The position numbers were made by a program, and so were the translations under genes. The notes under the pieces are model-generated. The model made no database searches. It worked only from the letters and a program-made list of their open reading frames with translations, and was not told the origin of the DNA. Of a stretch of DNA of 64,000 bases, positions 58,797 through 64,000 are shown in pieces. Within the stretch, counting starts at the first letter, position 1. Every line of letters begins with the position of its first letter. The stretch is from Carya illinoinensis (Eukaryota > Streptophyta > Magnoliopsida > Fagales > Juglandaceae): assembly GCF_018687715.1 (NCBI RefSeq), contig NC_056762.1, positions 30,306,864 through 30,370,863 of the forward strand, written 5' to 3'.

Positions 58797-59456
58797 GCGA
58801 ACTCCTTCGCCTCCCTCCCCCAGTTTCCTCTCTCAGTCTCTACTCTGCGATGCAAAATCCCTTCAAGCGCTAGCGCTTTCATTTGAAGCCGAATTTGATC
58901 GCGCGGCTCACCGATCATCTCTTTTTGATCTCGCGGCTCACCAAACGGTAGAAGTGCTTTGAGATCCAAGGGATTAGAACGTATTTCCGTTTGGGTATGT
59001 TTTCTTTCTTCCCTCTGTTGTGTTCTCTATTTGTTGATTCTGGGTTTTATTTCTTTTATTTTTTATTTTTATGAGAATGTTTGAATGTTTGAGGAGTATT
59101 TTTATGTAGATTTATTTAAATGTTTGAAGAGTATTCTGTTAGCTGCAAAATGCTAGAGCCGTGGGTAATGGATAATGTTTGAGGACTACATTGTTTCCCT
59201 ATTATTTTGTTATTCTTTGTGATTTTTTCTTACGTCTTAATTGGCAATGGAGTTGATTCTATTCAAGATAAATCCAAGTGAGAGTTTCGTTCAAAATGAT
59301 ATTTTCAGTGTTATGAAGTTGCTAAAAAATTTTATGAAAGAAAAACGAAAGGTTAAAAGGAAAAAAAAAAAATCCTAAAGACTACAACTAGACAAGTTTA
59401 GAATTGCTTCGACTTCGTTTAAAGTGAGGATTTTTCCTAAGGCCACCTTAAACACT

Positions 59457-60048
59457 GCTGTTTCCATTGGAACTTGACTCCAAATGACTTTTTATGGAAA
59501 ATGATACTGTCCATGTATGAAGTGATTGGACTCGCATAATCAAACATAGCTGCTCCCAAAGTCCCATGAACCTCACGTGAGTGCCAATCAGCTTGAGTGC
59601 TACCATATTTTCTGTCTATTACCCTTATAAATTAAAATTGGTTTGTTTAGATTTTCTAGTTGGTTTCTAGTTTCTTCATTGTTGCTCCCCTTCCGATGTT
59701 TCCCATATACATTGACTGCAACATTTTTCTCTAATTAGCAAGTTTGTTAAATGCTGTTTCCATTGGAACTTGACTCCAAATGACTTTTTATGGAAAATGA
59801 TACTGTCCATGTATGAAGTGATTGGACTCGCATAATCAAACATAGCTGCTCCCAAAGTCCCATGAACCTCACGTGAGTGCCAATCAGCTTGAGTGCTACC
59901 ATATTTTCTGTCTATTACCCTTATAAATTAAAATTGGTTTGTTTAGATTTTCTAGTTGGTTTCTAGTTTCTTCATTGTTGCTCCCCTTCCGATGTTTCCC
60001 ATATACATTGACTGCAACATTTTTCTCTAATTAGCAAGTTTGTTAAAT
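59457..60048. repeat. 296-bp tandem duplication
   Basis: Copy 1 is 59457-59752 and copy 2 is 59753-60048. They appear identical by eye, which suggests a recent event. On the minus strand both carry a possible exon including ADWHSREVHGTLGAAMFDY, of unknown family. Confidence 0.92.
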
Positions 60049-60081
60049 GCCATCTACAACTATTCTTGTTTTTCTCATTAG

Positions 60082-60210
60082 CAAGCTTGAATATTACTTC
60101 TGAAGGATTGCCTGTCTTGGATGCTCTGACAATCGTTACCCGTTCACTGCATAATTGCAGAGTTTTTGGATACTATGGTGGCATTCAAAAGCTTACAGCC
60201 TTGATGAAAG
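60082..60210 (+). pseudogene. Captured exon of a BEACH-domain (SPIRRIG-like) gene
   Basis: Between an acceptor (CTCATTAG, 60081) and a donor (GATGAAAG/GTATCG, 60210/60211) lies an open 43-residue stretch with VTRSLHNCRVFGYYGGIQKL, which closely recalls a conserved segment upstream of the BEACH domain in plant SPIRRIG-type proteins. Those large proteins act in membrane traffic and mRNA control. A single exon without neighbours cannot be a gene; capture by the surrounding element is likely. Confidence 0.6.
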
Positions 60211-60634
60211 GTATCGTATATATAATGTTTGCTACATTGCTTTGAGGTATTGATTCGTTGTTTCTATATCCATTGGTGCTTTTGTAATTCTCAAAAGGTT
60301 TTTGGCATTTTGCCTTGTGAGTGATACACCTTTTTAACTTGATGTTTAATATCGTAATAGACCGTTACATAGTTGAAGTTGCATGTAATTCTGAGACTCA
60401 AATGCCAACTTGTTACTTGTCAAGAGCCGTTGGTTGGATGTGCTTTGTTTCATTTGAAGTTGTGGCAAATGCCAACTTGTTAAGTGCACTATTGAATTGA
60501 TTGGATGGCATAATCTCTGTATGTGATAGAGAATCTATGATCTTGTTAAGAGCTGTTGGCTGGAGGGGCTTCATCTGAAGTTATAACCTTATGTAGTGTG
60601 CCTTTGACTTGATTGGATGGCATAATCTCTGTTT

Positions 60635-60636
<2 letters not shown>

Positions 60637-60682
<46 letters not shown>
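60637..60682. repeat. (GA)n tract
   Basis: About 46 bases of GA. Around it, two similar stretches containing GATTGGATGGCATAATCTCTGT (60499-60522 and 60611-60634) form a loose 112-base direct repeat. Confidence 0.8.
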
Positions 60683-60688
<6 letters not shown>

Positions 60689-61243
60689 TGAAAAAAGGAC
60701 ATAGAGCCATATATTTCAACTTTTTAGTTGGATTTGTAGTTTCTTGTCTTTTGCCGCATTAGTGCCTTGAATTTTCGTTCTGCCAAAAAATGATTTTTCT
60801 TTTTTGGGTTAGTAGAATAATTAGATTATTTTTCTGATCTTTGTAGCATGCATTTATCGATAGGAAACTAAGTCTGGTTTTGGACAGGTTGTACTTGCCA
60901 GTCTTGCCTACTAGTTTTCCCACTAGGTCATTGACACCAAACAGATCAAAAGTTGGGATTTTATGCATGTAAATGCTATTCTTTAAACCATAAAGTAGGA
61001 ATGCCACAAAAAAAGTATGCAGATAAGGTCTAAAAAAATGCTAGCTCTGAAACTCTTATCTTTTTATGATGCAATTAATCATGTTAGATCCAAATTCTTT
61101 TCTTTTCTGTATAAATTAATCATGTCAGTAATTTTGTACTGACCTTTTTGGCTTACAGAATTTGTAGGATCTCTCAGTTAGATCACTTGGAAGTTGCTAC
61201 ATGTCGGGATTATTTTGTAATTTATATAATGTAATTTTATATT

Positions 61244-61690
61244 TTGCAGTGTTATGTAATGTTTAAATATCATTATCAGACAATAAATAACATTTTTATA
61301 ATATCTTCGAGCTCAATTCCAAACGTGGACTTGGTGTATTTCCAACCCTGGGCGCAACATAATGGAAAGTGCACGGAAATTGGTCATTTCGTCGTTAAGA
61401 TATATTTTGGTTTTACAACGAGTCAACGACTCGTAAATACAGAACTTAAAAGAGAAATTGCATATAGCGCGTGAAAACATTCAAGGCAGTTCGATACATG
61501 TATTCCCCCCATCCGGTGGACCACTTCGGCCACGGTACCTCGGCAAGTGCGTTAATGAGCCGGAAGGCCGCATGTTTGAAATCCTCAATCCAAGCCACGT
61601 GCAAGGGACTTAAGAAGTTTGCAGCAAAAAGAAAGGCACAGGGTAGAAAGTTACTACTAGATCGAGGAAGGAAGTAAATGGTTGAAGGCT
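61244..61690 (+). other. Unidentified open frames
   Basis: Frames 61244-61474 (76 codons) and 61471-61677 (68 codons, Lys/Arg-rich C-terminus ending LLLDRGRK) overlap by four bases as ATGA-like. The base composition is more even than in the surroundings, hinting at former coding DNA. No family is recognised; they may be pieces of one broken gene. Confidence 0.25.
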
Positions 61691-61930
61691 GTTTGTGACA
61701 TGCTCAGGGAGGAACAGGGGACTTGTCTGTTTGGACTAATACAGAGTGAAAGAAAGCAAAGAGAGAAGTCTGAAATATCAAATGAAATGAACAAAAACTG
61801 AACTTTATTCATTCGTACTTGTGTTTACATACTAAATCCTCTGTATTTATAACCAGAGAATTAAAGGAGGGAAGTAACAGAAATAACAGAAAGTAAACTA
61901 ACTACTACATGCATCAAATGGAATTATTAG
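61690..61930 (-). mobile_element. Possible Copia solo-LTR fragment
   Basis: On the minus strand TTATAAATACAGAGG (about 61843-61857) is followed 50 bases later by AATAAAG (about 61803). The flanking phrase TTAGTTTACTTTCTGTTATTTCTG is of the kind found in Copia LTRs of woody dicots. Neither end was defined. Confidence 0.35.
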
Positions 61931-61981
61931 ACGTGTTGCAGTTTATCATCTATCTAAACTATCTGTGATATGGACCGTAAA

Positions 61982-62527
61982 CTAGAAACAATGGCGAACT
62001 AAAATGGCGAGAAAAGAAATGGCATACACAAACCAAATTATAATTTTGAGATAGGAAGGCATTCGAATGGTAATGAGGACGAAGAAGGCAGTTGCAGTGA
62101 GAAACATGCCAAATCTCTTGAGCACACGACTTGTCACCTCCAACCTGGAACTGATTAATTCGCTGACGAAGAAAGAAGAAAAGGCTAGTACGATTGCAAG
62201 AGAGAACACATGGATGGCTGTGGGGAGCTCACGTGATGGCACTTGCATGTATACTGGAACCATGGCAACGGAAGATGCCAAGCAAAACGAAAGCATAATC
62301 GTAGCCAAGTCGACGTTGCGGTGCCCTGCTACCAACCCAAGCGTTTGAGCGGTCGCTTCTGGGGCCGCTTCTGGTGTCGCTTGCGAATCCACGACATCAC
62401 CAGATTCACCACTTGACGGTACTGGTGGTTGCCTTTGAACTCGTGGCAGAATTTCCCAGAAAAATTGAACCAAGGGCGTCATAATTGGTTCAAAGAATGC
62501 CCGGAAACGATTTCCCAAGTTCAACAT
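61982..62527 (-). CDS. Four-helix plant membrane protein
   Basis: A single exon of 181 residues with a good start and stop. The first 70 residues are soluble and Pro/Gln/Ala-rich (a linker with EAAPEATAQ). Then come four hydrophobic helices at about residues 75-97, 105-126, 136-154 and 158-178, with basic loops (SRLEVTSRVLKRFG) and a short C-terminus ending VRHCF. The layout is like small uncharacterised plant membrane proteins or the membrane part of PGG-domain proteins, but no diagnostic motif is visible. A TATA box lies 69 bases upstream. Function and membrane are unknown. Confidence 0.72.
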   Translation of the reverse strand: MLNLGNRFRAFFEPIMTPLVQFFWEILPRVQRQPPVPSSGESGDVVDSQATPEAAPEATAQTLGLVAGHRNVDLATIMLSFCLASSVAMVPVYMQVPSRELPTAIHVFSLAIVLAFSSFFVSELISSRLEVTSRVLKRFGMFLTATAFFVLITIRMPSYLKIIIWFVYAISFLAILVRHCF

Positions 62528-62595
62528 GTCTTTTTGACCTACAATGGATGGAAGCTGGAGTGGCTAGTTGGTAATGAATCGTTAACGGCTGTACG

Positions 62596-62603
62596 TATTT
62601 ATA
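62596..62603 (-). promoter_or_regulatory. TATA box of the membrane-protein gene
   Basis: TATAAATA on the minus strand, 69 bases above the ATG at 62527, a normal distance for a plant core promoter. Confidence 0.65.
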
Positions 62604-62616
62604 AGACCAGAGTGAA

Positions 62617-62856
62617 CCAAAAAGAAAAGTAATATTCTCCCAGTATTCACCAAAAAGAAAAGTAATCTTCTCCCATATACTGAACCAAAAAGAAAAAAAA
62701 TAAAAGAAGGAAAAGTAACCTTCCCAATATACAGTACCAAAAAGAAAAGAAGGAAAAGTAACCATCCCCCCATATACACTACCAAAAAGAAAAGAAGGAA
62801 AGGTAATCTTCTCCCATATAGTGAACCAAAAAGAAAAGTAATCTTCTCCCAGTATG
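62617..62856. repeat. Minisatellite in the promoter of the membrane-protein gene
   Basis: Six irregular units of about 28-52 bases, each with ACCAAAAAGAAAAG, an optional AAGGAAAAG block, then TAATCTTCTCCCATATA or TAACCTTCCC. It starts just upstream of the TATA box, so unit number may influence expression. Confidence 0.8.
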
Positions 62857-63296
62857 ATATCTTTCTTTCCTCTTTATCAAATTTGTACAAGAAGATGACG
62901 TAGTCTGAAAATAGGAAAATGAATTATCGAAAAAAAAATGAAAATAGGAAAATGCTATTTTTTTAAATAAATTATTTAATAGTGTTAAAAAAATAAATCT
63001 AAAAAAATATAAATAAAAAAATCATTTTATTATGATTATTTATTTTTTCCACAACAAGAAGATGTCGTAGTCTGAAAATAATGGGGCATTATTTTATTTA
63101 TTTATTTATTCCACAACAAGAGGAGAGGAAGTCGTAGTCTGCAAAATGATTGGTTGGAGTCTGAGTGTGGTATGACGAATCACGAAATTTTCAGCATGAG
63201 AATTCTCACGTAGTCAAACGGTAGGTAATACTCACGTAGCCAAACCGAACGGCGAGGTTGCTGCGAGTTTTTTATTTATATTACTGTTGATGCGAG
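62857..63296. other. Upstream region, no gene recognised
   Basis: It carries the phrase CACAACAAGAAGATG/CACAACAAGAGGAG (about 63052-63064 and 63111-63126) twice and a duplicated CTCACGTAG (63206-63214 and 63231-63239). No coding signal was seen. Confidence 0.35.
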
Positions 63297-63505
63297 GTTT
63301 TTGGGATGCGAATAAACCATCTCAACTTAATTTATTTTAATTCATATTATTATTATAATTTTTTTAAATATTTAAATAAAATAAAATAAACAATTTAATT
63401 TTTTTAATTTTCAAAATAAAAATAATATTAAAAATATATATTATAATAATATTTTATTTAATTTTAATTTTAATCTCAACTCATCTATCTCATATATAAA
63501 AACAA
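63297..63505. mobile_element. Decayed MITE with ATCTCAACTCATCT end
   Basis: Begins near GGGATGCGAATAAACC and ends AATCTCAACTCATCT, with an AT-rich interior containing AATAAACAATTTAATT and AAAATAATATT phrases. It matches the family also seen (interrupted) at 47320-47695. The target duplication is not resolved. Confidence 0.45.
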
Positions 63506-63512
63506 ATAAAAC

Positions 63513-63785
63513 AATTTACATACCAGAGTCATAAATAAACATAACTGATAATCTACATGTAAATTCTTACCGGTTTTCATTGATTTGTTAAAAAATCATA
63601 TGTGTTTTCATATTTCACATGTTGTCAATTATGTTTTCCGAAATTTGCAATTAAGTTCTCTTGTCTAACAACCAATAAAATTTATAGAAATGGGTTATAA
63701 TTCGGAAAAGAGCAAGAAATAAAAGTACTAAAATGAAAAGACCCGTAACCAAGCTTTAGGTTTGTTTGGGATTTGGCGGTAAAAG
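63513..63785. repeat. 270-bp direct repeat, copy B
   Basis: Second copy of the unit at 57925-58205. It contains CATAACTGATAATCTACATG and TTTTCCGAAATTTGCAATTA exactly, with a few short indels elsewhere. Confidence 0.8.
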
Positions 63786-64000
63786 TTTTACAATGTGATT
63801 ATATAGTCTTAAAATTTTTTTAATCAGAATTATTTAATCACAATCATTAAGATTTTACCTATCCCGATGGGATGCTAAGGTAATACACACATATAACTTT
63901 TTTCTTTAGACGTATAACTTTTAGTAAGTGATCGACAAGTAATGTTAATTCCCGTACCATTTCGAGACTTTCCATTCCCATTCCATTGACGAGGAATGGA

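Larger units (their letters stand above)
58505..61240. mobile_element. Truncated relative of the hAT element, with captured gene DNA
   Basis: The left 110 bases (58515-58610) carry the same CCGGAT/CCGGCC/ACCGGATT motif mixture as the ends of the element at 4331-6517. After it comes a comparable layout: CCCTAATTCT stretches, a pyrimidine tract and gene-like DNA. No TAGGG terminal repeat, right motif array or target duplication was found, so the limits are approximate. The inside holds a BEACH-protein exon and a 296-bp tandem duplication. Confidence 0.45.

Overview
The window is nuclear DNA of a woody eudicot: AT-rich, intron-containing plant genes, many TA and CT/GA microsatellites, and several layers of transposons. 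A MITE family with 'ATCTCAACTCATCT'-type ends resembles one I associate with Fagales (walnut, oak, chestnut), so that order is a reasonable but unproven guess. Only two host genes are well supported. One is a three-exon bHLH transcription factor of the bHLH71/SPEECHLESS-related subgroup (28425-31178, minus), which looks intact. The other is a single-exon gene for a four-helix membrane protein (61982-62527, minus) with its own TATA box. Almost everything else is mobile or viral.

Left part (1-8816): degenerate and 60-bp tandem repeats, gene-poor DNA, and a complete 2187-bp non-autonomous hAT element (4331-6517, 8-bp target duplication) whose ends are packed with CCGGAT-type motifs and whose inside looks like captured gene pieces.

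CACTA block (8817-27317): an 18.5-kb En/Spm-type transposon with matching CACTACAA ends and a 3-bp GCG duplication. It carries a minus-strand Transposase_32-type ORF with a 5'UTR intron, a badly decayed TNP2 transposase, and a better preserved six-exon TNPA-like gene. Palindromic CGTTCGAACG motifs crowd both ends and both internal promoters. A decayed endogenous caulimovirid lies inside it (about 12218-18524), bordered by AT-rich DNA containing a perfect 60-bp inverted duplication.

Middle (27318-45161): the bHLH gene, a Copia RNase H relic, then a 10.6-kb element with GAGCA ends and TAA target duplication (PIF/Harbinger-like). That element carries an internally deleted SAR1 GTPase fragment and was split by a second, nearly full-length endogenous caulimovirid (about 35519-43054) bordered by (TA)n and a 12-bp direct repeat. 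Gene order in the viral copies (movement protein, coat/zinc knuckle, protease, reverse transcriptase-RNase H, then a separate ORF2) and the TA-repeat junctions fit the florendovirus group. All copies are broken by stop codons.

Right part (45162-64000): a MULE-type MITE nested in another MITE, a decayed 5.4-kb LINE, a 39-nt G homopolymer, LTR-like debris, a third viral fragment joined to a PIF-type end, a truncated relative of the hAT element holding a BEACH-protein exon and a 296-bp tandem duplication, the membrane-protein gene, and a 270-bp repeat present at both 57.9 and 63.5 kb. No RNA genes or CRISPR were seen.
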